Source of the DNA: Lachnospiraceae bacterium JC7
GTDB lineage: Bacteria; Bacillota; Clostridia; Lachnospirales; Lachnospiraceae
Length of the DNA stretch: 64,000 nucleotides
Direction of reading: 5' to 3'
Assembly: GCA_000513555.1 (NCBI GenBank)
Contig: ALYD01000001.1
Span: forward strand, 62,001 to 126,000
The first letter of the stretch is position 1. Each line of letters opens with the position of its first letter. Positions 1 to 9,760 of this stretch are shown here, piece after piece. The translations under genes were made by a program, and so were the position numbers. The notes beneath the pieces were generated by a model, which made no database searches, was not told the DNA's origin, and saw nothing but the letters and a program-made list of their open reading frames with translations.

Positions 1-2
1 TA

Positions 3-590
3 ATGGGTGGGACCTTCGATCCCATTCATAATGCCCATCTGGCTCTGGGGGAATGTGCCCGGATCCAGCTGAAACTTGATGAAGTGTGGTTCATGCCTGC
101 AAAGGACCCGTACTTTAAGAAAAAGAAGAATGTTACCCCTGCCAGGTTCAGGGCGGAAATGACTTCCCTTGCGGTCTTTGGCCGTGAGGGTTTTGAGATG
201 TCCGATTTTGAGCTTTTGAGGGATGGTGAAACCTATACGGCGGAGACTCTGGAAAAGTTAAATGAACTTTATCCTGACATTCATTTTTATTTTATTGTGG
301 GCTCGGATTCCATGTATCAGATAGAGACATGGTGGCGTCCGGAGACTATCATGAAACTCGCTACCCTGGTGGTTGCCGAGCGTGAATATCCGGAAAGACA
401 GAGAAGCTTCATGGATCAGGTCGCCTATCTCAGTGAAAAGTTCGGGGCGGATATCAGAGTCCTTGATTTCGAAGAATCGGATATTTCCAGCACCATGATA
501 AGAGAAATGGCGGCAAGGGGAGAAGATATATCAGGTCTGGTTCCTGAGGCTGTTGCTCTTTACATAGGGAAACACGGGCTGTATAAATGA
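3..590 (+). CDS. nadD: Nicotinate-nucleotide adenylyltransferase NadD (5' partial)
   Basis: Transfers AMP from ATP to nicotinate mononucleotide in cytoplasmic NAD synthesis. The start of the visible protein is the nucleotidyltransferase motif MGGTFDPIHNAH, and near the C-terminus lies the ISSTMIR motif typical of this family. Family members normally begin a few residues earlier (as M-x-I-G-I-M-G-G-T-F), and the two bases before this ATG fit an Ile codon, so the gene is cut by the window edge and this Met is probably internal. The remaining 195 residues match the usual length of about 200. It is followed by yqeK and rsfS, the common Firmicute order downstream of obgE. Confidence 0.93.
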   Translation: MGGTFDPIHNAHLALGECARIQLKLDEVWFMPAKDPYFKKKKNVTPARFRAEMTSLAVFGREGFEMSDFELLRDGETYTAETLEKLNELYPDIHFYFIVGSDSMYQIETWWRPETIMKLATLVVAEREYPERQRSFMDQVAYLSEKFGADIRVLDFEESDISSTMIREMAARGEDISGLVPEAVALYIGKHGLYK

Positions 591-614
591 GATATATGAC
601 ATTCGGAGGCTTAT

Positions 615-1259
615 ATGGCATCAGATAAGAACGGCAGGAAAAAAACGGATGAGGAGAAGCCTGATCTCTCGGAGATCTACGATTACAGAAAGAAGCTTAA
701 GAAACTGTTGAAGCCTGACAGGTATGAACATTCTCTGAGCGTGAGCTTTACCTGTATATGTCTCGCCATGAAATATGGCGTGGATCTTTATAAGGCGGAG
801 GTGGCAGGACTCTTACATGACTGTGCGAAGCAGTTCTCCAATCAGGACCTCATAAAGCTTTGCAGAAAAGAGGGTGTGGAGCTCACTGAGGATATGCTCA
901 GGGCCCCTCAGGTCATTCATTCGGTTTACGGGGCCGAGTATGCCCGTAAAGCCTTCGGAATAGAGGATGAGGATATTCTGTCCGCGATATACTATCACAC
1001 TCTGGGAAAGCCGGAAATGAGCGTTCTGGAGGAGATCGTTTTTGTTGCGGATTATATCGAGGCCAGAAGATATAAGGCTGAGAGGCTTCCGGAGATACGG
1101 AGACTTGCTTTTGAGGATCTGGACAGAGCGGTCTATGAGATAAACTACGATACCATAAGCTACCTGGAGGAGTCCGGCGGATTTATCTGCAAGGATTCTT
1201 ATGATACATATCATTATTATAAAGAGCTTATGAAAAAGCAGGGTTTACCGATAAAGTAA
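615..1259 (+). CDS. yqeK: HD-domain phosphohydrolase YqeK
   Basis: YqeK proteins are HD-superfamily hydrolases reported to split diadenosine tetraphosphate symmetrically into two ADP. The HD pattern is visible: a first His in RYEHSLSV (about residue 39), the His-Asp pair in LLHDCAKQ (about 67-74), and a later HSVYGAEYA stretch and YYHTLG. The protein has 214 residues; the charged N-terminal ~20 residues are an extension. A ribosome site (cGGAGGc) lies 6 bases before the ATG. It stands 24 bases after nadD and about 60 before rsfS, the conserved nadD-yqeK-rsfS order. Confidence 0.9.
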   Translation: MASDKNGRKKTDEEKPDLSEIYDYRKKLKKLLKPDRYEHSLSVSFTCICLAMKYGVDLYKAEVAGLLHDCAKQFSNQDLIKLCRKEGVELTEDMLRAPQVIHSVYGAEYARKAFGIEDEDILSAIYYHTLGKPEMSVLEEIVFVADYIEARRYKAERLPEIRRLAFEDLDRAVYEINYDTISYLEESGGFICKDSYDTYHYYKELMKKQGLPIK

Positions 1260-1320
1260 GATAGAGGTAAATTCAAAGTTGGACATTAATTTAGCATGGC
1301 AGTAAAGGAGTAAACTTTTA

Positions 1321-1680
1321 ATGGCTAGTGAAACATCAAGAGAAATGGTCAAAGCAGCATACAATGCTATTTCTGATAAGAAGGGATACGATATCACCGT
1401 GATCGATATTTCGGAAGTATCTGTTATCGCGGATTACTTCGTCATCGCAACAGCTGATAACATCAGACAGGTGGATGCTCTCAGTGATGCGGTCGAGGAT
1501 AAGATGGCAGAGCTTAAGATCGATCTTCGCCGCAAGGAGGGTGTTCCTAACAGCGGCTGGATACTGCTCGATTACAACGACATCATCGTTCATGTATTTG
1601 ATAAGGAGCAGCGTCTTTTCTATGATCTTGAGAGGATCTGGTCAGACGGAAAGAAGATCGTTGATATAAACGAGCTTTAA
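1321..1680 (+). CDS. rsfS: Ribosome silencing factor RsfS
   Basis: RsfS (DUF143/Iojap family) binds ribosomal protein L14 and blocks joining of the ribosomal subunits when nutrients are short. The 119-residue length is normal. Family features seen are the IADYFVIATADN stretch near residue 40 and the C-terminal GWILLDYNDIIVHVF block. The AAAGGAG ribosome site sits 8 bases before the ATG. It is the last gene of this operon, since a strong terminator follows at 1691. Confidence 0.93.
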   Translation: MASETSREMVKAAYNAISDKKGYDITVIDISEVSVIADYFVIATADNIRQVDALSDAVEDKMAELKIDLRRKEGVPNSGWILLDYNDIIVHVFDKEQRLFYDLERIWSDGKKIVDINEL

Positions 1681-1690
1681 AATTATACAG

Positions 1691-1730
1691 GTGTCTTCCG
1701 GTGGCGGTGCCATCGGGAGGCACTTTTTTT
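1691..1730 (+). terminator. Rho-independent terminator of the nadD-yqeK-rsfS operon
   Basis: A 12-base-pair stem (1691-1702 with 1712-1723, including a few G-U pairs) with a 9-base loop, followed by seven T residues. It ends the operon 10 bases after the rsfS stop. Confidence 0.88.
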
Positions 1731-1770
1731 ATTTGGCTGGACAGGCTCAGGGATAAATATTATAATCATA

Positions 1771-1794
1771 TCGGCAATATTTAAAAATTACCGA
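1771..1794. repeat. Dispersed small palindrome, copy 1 (core TCGGCAATATTTAAA)
   Basis: The 24-base sequence starts TCGGCAATATTTAAA and closes with CCGA, giving an imperfect inverted repeat. The core recurs exactly at 30468-30482, 36445-36459 and 48839-48853, and in weaker form near 4545 and 19180. All lie between genes. This copy is 17 bases before the gene starting at 1812. Confidence 0.6.
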
Positions 1795-1811
1795 AAGAGA
1801 AGGCGGATACC

Positions 1812-2240
1812 ATGTTGGAGAAGGCAAAAGATACATTTGGTTATGACATCATTTATCACAGATTTAAAATGGCTCCAAAGGACGGTGAGAGTCTCGAGGA
1901 TCTGAAGAAGGATATGGCACAGCTTTCCGGTAAACTGAGTGCCTGCGGTATATACGTGCATTTTCTGGAAAGCAGTCTTGAGAAAAGGACAGGAAAGCAT
2001 AAGGAGAATTTTATCAATGTTGAAGTGGGCATACATGAGCACCACAGAACAAGAGGCGCCGGATGGTTCAAAAAGAAGGAAACAAAGGTGACTGTAAGTG
2101 ATGTATTTAAGTTCTCTGCCGGACACAACACGAAGGAGACTGCGGAGTTCGCGGGAGTTTCCGTGAGGACACTGTACAGCAGGAAGACAGCATTGAAAAA
2201 AGCGGACAAGTGGAATGAGAGCAATATGAATATGTTCTGA
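1812..2240 (+). CDS. Uncharacterised 142-residue protein with a possible C-terminal HTH
   Basis: I do not recognise this protein. The N-terminal two thirds are mixed and charged, with a His-rich patch (EVGIHEHHR, about residues 72-80). The C-terminal ~40 residues read like a helix-turn-helix (KETAEFAGVSVRTLYSRKTALKK), resembling the HTH of resolvases and small regulators, so a DNA-binding role is a guess. A ribosome site (AAGGCGG) precedes the ATG. It stands alone between the rsfS terminator and a diguanylate cyclase gene, and a dispersed palindrome lies directly upstream. Confidence 0.6.
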   Translation: MLEKAKDTFGYDIIYHRFKMAPKDGESLEDLKKDMAQLSGKLSACGIYVHFLESSLEKRTGKHKENFINVEVGIHEHHRTRGAGWFKKKETKVTVSDVFKFSAGHNTKETAEFAGVSVRTLYSRKTALKKADKWNESNMNMF

Positions 2241-2373
2241 GCTGATAACTGAATCGTAAGAAAGAATATAATTAAATTGTTCGTTTTATCGCAATGGATA
2301 GTTATTGATTTTAATTTTTTTACGGATATAGAATATAAGCAAGAATAACCTGTGATGGAAAGGCTGATATTAT

Positions 2374-3816
2374 ATGGGCAATCATGAAATAGAATCCGAT
2401 GGATCATTGATAAAAAACGCATTTCTGCTTTTCGATAAGATGTCTGAGCTGCACAAGACCCTTCCGGTTGCGTATGCGGTTTTTCAGGTGATCAGGAACA
2501 GTGCGGGAAACGGGGCTTCCGATGCCAAGTATCTGTATGCCAACGAGCGTTTTTGCAACGGTCTGGGGGCACCAAAGGAAGAGGTAGTCGGTCGTCTGGT
2601 GACAGAGACATTTGCAGAAGACAGTATGGAGCTCCTGGAATACGGCTACAGGGCTGCATATTTCGGAGAAGAGACTCATCATACAACATACAGTAAGGCT
2701 CTGGGACACTGGATGGAATTCACTATAGCCGCAACCAATATCGAGGGCTGCTGTATAGTTGTATGTACTTTCATCGATGACAGCCATCTGGAGAAGGAAC
2801 TTCTCAGACGAAATTCCACCACTGACGACGCCATAGTACGCATCACGAGACTTCTAAGCGGAGAAGGCGAGTATGAGGATATCATGAATTCAGTCCTCCG
2901 GGAAATAAGCCATGTGGTCCATCCCAGCAGACTGGATATACTTATTACCGACAGGATCACTTTTGATTCCAAGTTTGAATGGTGTGCAGACGGGGAGGAG
3001 TCCCGGAAGGAAGTTTTGATGGGGCTCAGCTACGAAAAGTATCTTACGAACTGGAGAAAATATCTCAACAAGGACGATGTTATCCAGATCGATGATGTGG
3101 AGATACTGAAGGAAAGTGAACCTGAGGGATACAGGCTGTTGAGGGAGCTTGGCATCAACAGATTTGTCTGGGCGCCTTTCTACGACAACAAGCACAGGCT
3201 CCTCGGATTTCTCTGTGCCGACAATTACGAGCTCAGAGAAGAGATAGATACACTGAGACTGATACAGAGTATTTCTTATTTCATCGGATTCAGGATCAGG
3301 AACCATACCCTTGTGGAGTTCCTGGATTACAGAGGAAACCATGACGAGCTTACGGGACTTAAGAACCGCCGTGTGTTTGGAGAGACCCTGAAGGTCCTTT
3401 CCCAGATCAAGGAATATTACGGATTGTTCTATGTGGATCTGAACCTCTTTAAGCTTGCCAATGACAACTACGGGCATCATGTGGGTAATGAGGTACTTCG
3501 TGAGACCGCAAAAAGACTGTCCTCTGTATCCGACTTCGAGGTATACAGACTGGGTGGAGATGAATTCGCCATACTTGTGGACGAAGAGATCCCTGAGTCA
3601 GAGTATGAGCAGATACTTGATGATATTAATCGGGCTTTTGAGAAACCTATTCTGGAAACAAAGGAATACAGCATCACCATAAGTGCCAGTGCCGGGTTCG
3701 CCATAGCACCAAATGACAGCGACAATCCGAATGAGCTCAGGAAGATAGCTGACCAGCGCATGTATGAACGTAAGAAGATCATGCACGAAGAAATCGAAAA
3801 CAGTGAAAACAGATAA
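2374..3816 (+). CDS. Diguanylate cyclase with N-terminal PAS-like and GAF-like sensor regions
   Basis: Makes cyclic di-GMP from two GTP. The C-terminal ~165 residues are a complete GGDEF domain: LTGLKNRR (about residue 327), and the active-site motif GGDEF at about 394-398, so it should be catalytically active. The residues before GGDEF do not form the RxxD inhibitory I-site, which suggests no product inhibition by that site. Residues ~25-140 look like a PAS domain (YANERFCNGLGAPKEEVVGR) and ~160-310 like a GAF-type domain. No membrane segment or signal peptide is seen, so it is probably cytoplasmic. A bidirectional terminator follows. Confidence 0.9.
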   Translation: MGNHEIESDGSLIKNAFLLFDKMSELHKTLPVAYAVFQVIRNSAGNGASDAKYLYANERFCNGLGAPKEEVVGRLVTETFAEDSMELLEYGYRAAYFGEETHHTTYSKALGHWMEFTIAATNIEGCCIVVCTFIDDSHLEKELLRRNSTTDDAIVRITRLLSGEGEYEDIMNSVLREISHVVHPSRLDILITDRITFDSKFEWCADGEESRKEVLMGLSYEKYLTNWRKYLNKDDVIQIDDVEILKESEPEGYRLLRELGINRFVWAPFYDNKHRLLGFLCADNYELREEIDTLRLIQSISYFIGFRIRNHTLVEFLDYRGNHDELTGLKNRRVFGETLKVLSQIKEYYGLFYVDLNLFKLANDNYGHHVGNEVLRETAKRLSSVSDFEVYRLGGDEFAILVDEEIPESEYEQILDDINRAFEKPILETKEYSITISASAGFAIAPNDSDNPNELRKIADQRMYERKKIMHEEIENSENR

Positions 3817-3820
3817 AATA

Positions 3821-3850
3821 AAACCTCCCCTTTTTAAAAAGGGGAGGTTT
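3821..3850. terminator. Bidirectional terminator between convergent genes
   Basis: A perfect 15-base inverted repeat (AAACCTCCCCTTTTT and its complement) with A/T-rich tracts on both sides. It ends the diguanylate cyclase gene on the plus strand and the secreted-protein gene on the minus strand. Confidence 0.88.
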
Positions 3851-3878
3851 CATTTTACGGATCAAGACCGTTTGAATA

Positions 3879-4502
3879 TTATGCGGAATAATAAACTTCC
3901 TTTACAAGACCGTTTTCAACTACTATTGAAAGTACCGGACCTGCTGTCTGATCGAATTCAGCCTTGCTGATATAATAAGCCTGTTCCTCTACGATAAGAT
4001 ATTCGGTTCCGCTGGTGAGCTGGAAATAGTATGTTGCCGGTGCCATACGGGTCGTATACTGCCAGTTGTACTGATCTGGACTGTAATCCAGTGAACCTAC
4101 AACAGTCAGGATGTTTCCGTCGATGGTCACGCTGTCCACATAGGCTGAGTCATAACCGCTGTAATAGGTAAGGGCAGTATATAAACCGGGTGAAGTAACA
4201 AAGGCGCTACTCTGATAGGAAGCACCGTATGATGTACCGTATGCTGTCTGACCGGTCCACTCACCATCGCTGCCTACGTAGTATCCGTCAGGGGTCCATG
4301 CATTGGTGAGCATGGTGCCGTCACTTCCGACATAATAGTTTCCTACCCACTGATCTGAAACGTAGTATCCTGTATAATCATCATAGTAATACCATTTGCC
4401 GTAATCATATTCCCATCCGGCATAGGCCGTTAAAGAAAAAAGTGATATCGACAGTGCCAGTGCCAAAACAAGTCTAAGGGGTCTAAAAAATCTTCTTTCC
4501 AT
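3879..4502 (-). CDS. Secreted Tyr/Trp-rich protein with cell-wall-binding-like repeats
   Basis: Begins with a positive stretch (MERRFFRPLR), a hydrophobic core and an AYA cleavage site, a clear Sec signal peptide. The start at 4502 is chosen because GGAGGT lies 5 bases before it; an in-frame ATG nine codons upstream has no such site. After the signal come short aromatic repeats (GKWYYYDD, GNYYVGSDG, DGYYVGSDGEW) like choline/glucan-binding (CW_binding_1) repeats, then a Tyr/Ser-rich ~130-residue region I do not recognise. It is probably exported and attached to the envelope. No linked enzyme is present. Confidence 0.65.
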   Translation of the reverse strand: MERRFFRPLRLVLALALSISLFSLTAYAGWEYDYGKWYYYDDYTGYYVSDQWVGNYYVGSDGTMLTNAWTPDGYYVGSDGEWTGQTAYGTSYGASYQSSAFVTSPGLYTALTYYSGYDSAYVDSVTIDGNILTVVGSLDYSPDQYNWQYTTRMAPATYYFQLTSGTEYLIVEEQAYYISKAEFDQTAGPVLSIVVENGLVKEVYYSA

Positions 4503-4544
4503 ATCCACCTCCGGAAAAAACTTCATCACAATATAATGTGTATA

Positions 4545-4558
4545 TCGGCAATATCCTG
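4545..4558. repeat. Dispersed small palindrome, partial copy
   Basis: TCGGCAATATC matches the first ten bases of the dispersed palindrome and then diverges. It lies about 40 bases upstream of the secreted-protein start. Confidence 0.35.
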
Positions 4559-4612
4559 AGATATGTTAAATGAAATTTTTTACATTTTAGAGATATACAG
4601 CAGGCTTTATGT

Positions 4613-5686
4613 TCAATCCTCTCTTAAACGTACCTTGTTTCTGGCACTTCTCCGGCGTTCATCCTCAAGGGCGGCGTAGTGCTTCTTTGTTGTATTTACA
4701 TCATTGTGTCCGAGGACGTCGGCCACCAGGTAGATGTCACCGGTCTCTTTATAGAGATTCGTACCGTATGTACTTCTGAGCTTATGGGGAGTGATATGCT
4801 TAAGAGGAGTTACGGTCTTCGCATATTTCTTCACCATATATTCAACGGATCGGACTGAGATGCGCTGATTTCTGAGAGAAAGGAAAAGGGCGTCTTCGGA
4901 GCCTGCCGCTGGGATCTGGCGCTTTCTGTATTCCATATAGGCCATAAGTATGCTTTCCACCTCGTCTCCAAAATAGATGGTGACTTCCTTTCCGCCCTTT
5001 CTGTGGATGTGTATGCCATCGTTGTTGAAATCAATGTCGCTGATATTGAGTCCCACACATTCCGAAACTCTTATTCCGGTTCCGAGCATCAGTGTCATCA
5101 TGGCGCTGTCCCTGAGTTCTGTCTTGTCATGGAAGACCTGCTGCCTCTTCGTGAGACCTTCTCCGGTCTCAACTTCATCAAGGAAATCCGCCACTTCGTT
5201 GCTGTCCATACGGATGATCTCTTTTTCCTTGAGTTTAGGCATCTGTATCATGGCTGCCGGATTGTTATTTATAAGCTGATTTTTATAGAAGTAATTGTAA
5301 AAGGTACGGAGAGATGCGATCTTTCGCTTTATGGCGGTACGGCTGTTTATGACATCCGAGCTTATCTCATTGCCTTTGGAATCTTTGGTGGTACGCTTTC
5401 TGTATTTCAGGTACTCCATATAATCCTCTAGATCCAGAACTGAAAGCCTGTCTATATCATCGAGAGAGAAGTCCTTTGTGCTGCGGCCCCGGAAGATCGG
5501 ATTCTGATCTATCAGGAACTGAAAAAATACCTTGAGATCGTAAGCATAGGCGATGCGGGTACGGGAAGAGGTCCTTGGTTCAATGCCTCTGAAGAAAGTC
5601 GTGCAGCAGGACGGGAGCTCTGAAAGCAGCTCTCTGAGTTTTATCGTATTATCTCTGTCAACTTGTTCATGATATTTTAATGCCAT
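4613..5686 (-). CDS. Tyrosine recombinase / integrase (XerC/D-like)
   Basis: A 357-residue site-specific recombinase with the full catalytic set: Arg in GTGIRVSEC (about 205), Lys in HRKGGKE, His and Arg in HKLRSTYG (about 300), His in LGHNDVNTTKKHY and the nucleophilic Tyr closing that motif (about 335). The N-terminal ~170 residues form a SAM-like DNA-binding domain. It is longer than typical XerC/XerD (~300). No phage or transposon genes adjoin it and I saw no att-like repeats, so it may be a chromosomal recombinase rather than a recent integrase. It is transcribed away from enolase. Confidence 0.88.
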   Translation of the reverse strand: MALKYHEQVDRDNTIKLRELLSELPSCCTTFFRGIEPRTSSRTRIAYAYDLKVFFQFLIDQNPIFRGRSTKDFSLDDIDRLSVLDLEDYMEYLKYRKRTTKDSKGNEISSDVINSRTAIKRKIASLRTFYNYFYKNQLINNNPAAMIQMPKLKEKEIIRMDSNEVADFLDEVETGEGLTKRQQVFHDKTELRDSAMMTLMLGTGIRVSECVGLNISDIDFNNDGIHIHRKGGKEVTIYFGDEVESILMAYMEYRKRQIPAAGSEDALFLSLRNQRISVRSVEYMVKKYAKTVTPLKHITPHKLRSTYGTNLYKETGDIYLVADVLGHNDVNTTKKHYAALEDERRRSARNKVRLRED

Positions 5687-5906
5687 AGGTTCTCCTGCGA
5701 ATTGTTAATTTTTAGACATTCTCACAAAAAGGAGGGCCCATAAGCCCCCTTCAGAAAGGAGGTTTTGGACTATTTGCCTCATGGCTACTATTATAGCAGA
5801 AAGGTTTTGCGAAATAATGACGGATTTAGCGAAAAAATAAAGCCGATTATGGGCAAAATGTTATATGAAATGCCTATTAATTTCATATATTAAGCCTATG
5901 ATTCGG

Positions 5907-5935
5907 TTGCGACCAAGAATTTGCAGTGTTATAAT
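5907..5935 (+). promoter_or_regulatory. Predicted sigma-A promoter of eno
   Basis: TTGCGA (5907-5912) and TATAAT (5930-5935) are separated by exactly 17 bases. ACCAAG (5912-5917) and CTTGGT (about 5940-5945) form a spaced inverted pair around the -10 box that could be an operator. Transcription would start near 5942, leaving a ~125-base leader. The rest of the 5687-5906 gap holds only a weak GC-rich hairpin near 5729-5750 and no other gene I can support. Confidence 0.7.
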
Positions 5936-5972
5936 TGCACTTGGTCAAGTACAAAGAGAGACCGAGGAGATA

Positions 5973-7366
<1,394 letters not shown>

Positions 7367-7385
7367 TATCTGAAAAGATAAATTC

Positions 7386-7427
7386 AACCCCGCAGCTGCT
7401 TATGCAGATGCGGGGTTTGTTTTTTTC
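7386..7427 (+). terminator. Rho-independent terminator of eno
   Basis: Inverted repeat AACCCCGCA / TGCGGGGTT (7386-7394 and 7409-7417), with an additional pairing in the loop, followed by a T-rich tract to 7427. Confidence 0.92.
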
Positions 7428-7441
7428 ACATGCCGGGCGGG

Positions 7442-8218
7442 TCACGGGTGAATACGTCTTGATCGTATAAACAGAAAGATTCCGGCGGCTATGAGTGCGC
7501 CGAAGAGAAGCCATCCAAAGGGTAATTTCACAAGCTCGTTGATGAACAGCACAGAAATGATCATGATAAAAAGAGAGGCGATACTCTGGGCATTACCAAT
7601 ATATTCGAACTTCTTTTGAAACCACGGAACTTCCGTTTCATGAATCAGTATCCCGTCATGGATATTTAAAGCGGTATCTGACAGAGCGGTCTTTATATCG
7701 CGGGGATACAGTCCGTGTTCATGCATATAGAAGCCCCCGGCTTCACACAGGGGGTATACGCTTTTATAAACGGCTTCTTCATCAAATGGCTCAGGAAGAG
7801 AAAGAGCCAGAAGCACATATACAGAGACATTGCCGTTTGATTCGATCTGCTCGATAAAGAAAAGAGGGATCAGAGGCAGCTCGCATTTCCTGAATACTGT
7901 AAAAAGCTGCTCCTTTAATTCCGTAAAGCTTCCTTCTTCAAGAAGCATCTGGTCAAGAATTTTACATTGGGCTGAATCTGCTCCCGAGAGTTTCGATACA
8001 AAGAATAAAGAATCCGGGTGGTTTTCATAGTGTGTCCTGAGCTGCTGTATCCACTCGGATTCCGCTTTCATGGAATCTGTCCCTGTCTTTATATCCGTAT
8101 ATGATCCTTTTTCCGTGAAATCGCGGATCTTTGCCGATGACGCACGAAGTCCTGAAAGAGACATGATCGTATGTATCGGGCGGGTATCAAGATCGAAATT
8201 CCAGGTATAATTATTCAT
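7442..8218 (-). CDS. Uncharacterised membrane protein, two C-terminal TM segments
   Basis: I do not recognise this 258-residue protein. About 205 soluble residues with no signal peptide are followed by two hydrophobic segments (about 208-228 and 233-250) and a short Arg-rich tail, predicting a cytoplasmic N-terminal domain on a C-terminal membrane hairpin. It stands alone on the minus strand, converging on eno. Confidence 0.55.
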   Translation of the reverse strand: MNNYTWNFDLDTRPIHTIMSLSGLRASSAKIRDFTEKGSYTDIKTGTDSMKAESEWIQQLRTHYENHPDSLFFVSKLSGADSAQCKILDQMLLEEGSFTELKEQLFTVFRKCELPLIPLFFIEQIESNGNVSVYVLLALSLPEPFDEEAVYKSVYPLCEAGGFYMHEHGLYPRDIKTALSDTALNIHDGILIHETEVPWFQKKFEYIGNAQSIASLFIMIISVLFINELVKLPFGWLLFGALIAAGIFLFIRSRRIHP

Positions 8219-8343
8219 AGACTAGCTCCGTGATCCGGAATCCTGTTAAAGGATCATAGCTGCCGGATAATGAAATGGGTGGTGGCAAGTGGCACAGCAA
8301 AAAGCATCACTAAAAGTTATGTCAGCATTTCTTAAATGTATAA

Positions 8344-8428
8344 TTGACAAGACTTATAATTAATTATATATTTGCAGGCAATAAGGAGCAAGGGCGCTTT
8401 TCGGTACAGCCGGAAGCGCCCTTGTTTT
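8344..8428 (+). ncRNA. Promoter directly followed by a terminator: possible ~45-base RNA
   Basis: TTGACA (8344-8349), 17 bases, then TATATT (8367-8372) is an excellent sigma-A promoter. About ten bases past the expected start a long hairpin begins (8389-8399 with 8414-8424, extended by a CGG/CCG pairing) followed by TTTT. No gene on this strand lies between. It is either a very small RNA or an attenuated promoter for the nucleoside operon downstream. The rest of the 8219-8343 gap holds nothing else I can name. Confidence 0.5.
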
Positions 8429-8480
8429 ATCATCATAATTGACACGAATTGTTGAAAAAGCCTATAACAATTATATTGTC

Positions 8481-8532
8481 GTACAAAATATATGTACATA
8501 ATGTTGTACAAAGTATTTATACGCGTTATAAT
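8481..8532 (+). promoter_or_regulatory. Predicted promoter and operator-like GTAC repeats of the nucleoside operon
   Basis: TTGTAC (8504-8509) and TATAAT (8527-8532) are 17 bases apart. GTACAAAATATATGTAC (8481-8497) and TTGTACAA (8504-8511) are palindromes sharing GTACAAA, spaced about two helical turns and overlapping the -35 box, as expected for a repressor or activator site. Upstream, AATTGTT / AACAATT (about 8450-8474) is a further inverted repeat. Confidence 0.55.
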
Positions 8533-8585
8533 TTTATTGGTTTTTAATAATTTTGTGTCATGGACACATATAAGGAGGGGAATCC

Positions 8586-9719
8586 ATGAAAAAGAGAGTA
8601 TTAGCTATGTTCCTTGCAGCCGGAATGGCAGCAAGCCTTGTTGCCTGCGGAGGTTCTTCCGCTTCAACCGAGACAAAAGCAGAGGCAAAGACCGAGACAA
8701 AGGCCGAAGAAAAAAAGGAGTCTGAGGCTTCTGAAAAACCGGGAGACAGCAGTGAAAAATCAAAGATCCGTGTGTGCGTTGCCTATTCGGGAAATCTGGG
8801 AGACAAGTCCTACAACGATTCCTGTAACGAGGGATCACAGAAGGCTGTTGCTGATTTTGGTATAGAGCTTAAGAATCTGGAAGGAACTACACCGGACGAG
8901 TGGAAGGCAAATCTTCTTTCTGCCTGTGAAGACGGTTATGATCTGGTTATCTGTTCTTCTTCAAATTTCCAGGAGTATCTGGTTGAGTATGCACCGGAAT
9001 ATCCGGATGTAAAGTTCGCCATCATCGATACAACTGTTGATGCTCCAAATGTTCAGTCCATAAGCTTTGCTCAGAATCAGGGATCATTCCTTGCGGGAGC
9101 TGCAGCTGCATTGTTCACAGAGAAGACAGACATCGAGGGTGTAAACAGTGATGCCATCATCGGATGGGTAGGTGGAATGGATATCCCTGTACTTCATGAC
9201 TTCTATGTAGGATATGAGCAGGGTGCAAAGTATATCAATCCTGATATCCAGATCCTTCAGGCTTTTGCAGGAACATGGAACGATCCGTTAAAGGGTAAGG
9301 AGCTTACACTTGCTCAGTACGAGCAGGGCGCTGATATCGTTATGAACGTTGCATCAGGTACAGGCTCAGGTATCCTTGAAGCTGCTACAGATGCAGGAAA
9401 GTACGCTATCGGTGTTGATCTTAACCAGGATAACGATCAGCCGGGCCATGTTCTCACTTCCATGGTGAAGAGAGTTGATACAGCATGCTACCTTACCATC
9501 AAGTCTGTTGTAGAGGGTACTTTCCAGGGCGGAAGCACATCTTATCTTACAGTTGCTGACGGCGGTGTAAGCCTTACAGATTTTGCTGTTATCAAGGAAG
9601 CTCTTGGCGACAAGTTCCCTCAGGATATAGTTGACAAGGTTGCAGAGCTTGAAAAGAAGATCGTTTCAGGCGAGATCGTTGTTGATAACTATGAAGGATT
9701 CGGACCTTCCGCAAAATAA
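8586..9719 (+). CDS. BMP-family nucleoside-binding lipoprotein of an ABC transporter
   Basis: Extracellular substrate-binding protein. The N-terminus is a lipoprotein signal with lipobox LVAC (Cys about residue 21), then a ~35-residue low-complexity linker rich in Ala, Glu and Lys, then a BMP/PnrA-type periplasmic-binding domain (VCVAYSGNLGDKSYNDS, ASGTGSGILEAA, AIGVDLNQDNDQPG). BMP proteins bind purine or pyrimidine nucleosides. The AGGAGGGG ribosome site is strong. ATPase and two permease genes follow in the order seen for nupNOPQ-type importers; downstream nucleoside hydrolase and kinase genes support a nucleoside substrate. Confidence 0.9.
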   Translation: MKKRVLAMFLAAGMAASLVACGGSSASTETKAEAKTETKAEEKKESEASEKPGDSSEKSKIRVCVAYSGNLGDKSYNDSCNEGSQKAVADFGIELKNLEGTTPDEWKANLLSACEDGYDLVICSSSNFQEYLVEYAPEYPDVKFAIIDTTVDAPNVQSISFAQNQGSFLAGAAAALFTEKTDIEGVNSDAIIGWVGGMDIPVLHDFYVGYEQGAKYINPDIQILQAFAGTWNDPLKGKELTLAQYEQGADIVMNVASGTGSGILEAATDAGKYAIGVDLNQDNDQPGHVLTSMVKRVDTACYLTIKSVVEGTFQGGSTSYLTVADGGVSLTDFAVIKEALGDKFPQDIVDKVAELEKKIVSGEIVVDNYEGFGPSAK

Positions 9720-9760
9720 ATAACTGATTTAAACGCATTCCGGGGCTTTTCCGGTTAGAT

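Noticed and set aside
1812-2240. Possible resolvase for the upstream palindrome
   Set aside because: The HTH-like tail resembles resolvases but there is no catalytic Ser or Tyr domain.
5729-5770. GGAGGGCCC...GCCCCCTT hairpin and AAAGGAGG sequence upstream of the recombinase
   Set aside because: The stem has a bulge and no T-tract, and AAAGGAGG has no start codon in reach; too weak to call a terminator or gene.
8492-8725. 77-codon plus-strand frame over the BMP gene start
   Set aside because: It overlaps the promoter and the lipoprotein signal peptide in another frame and has no features of its own.
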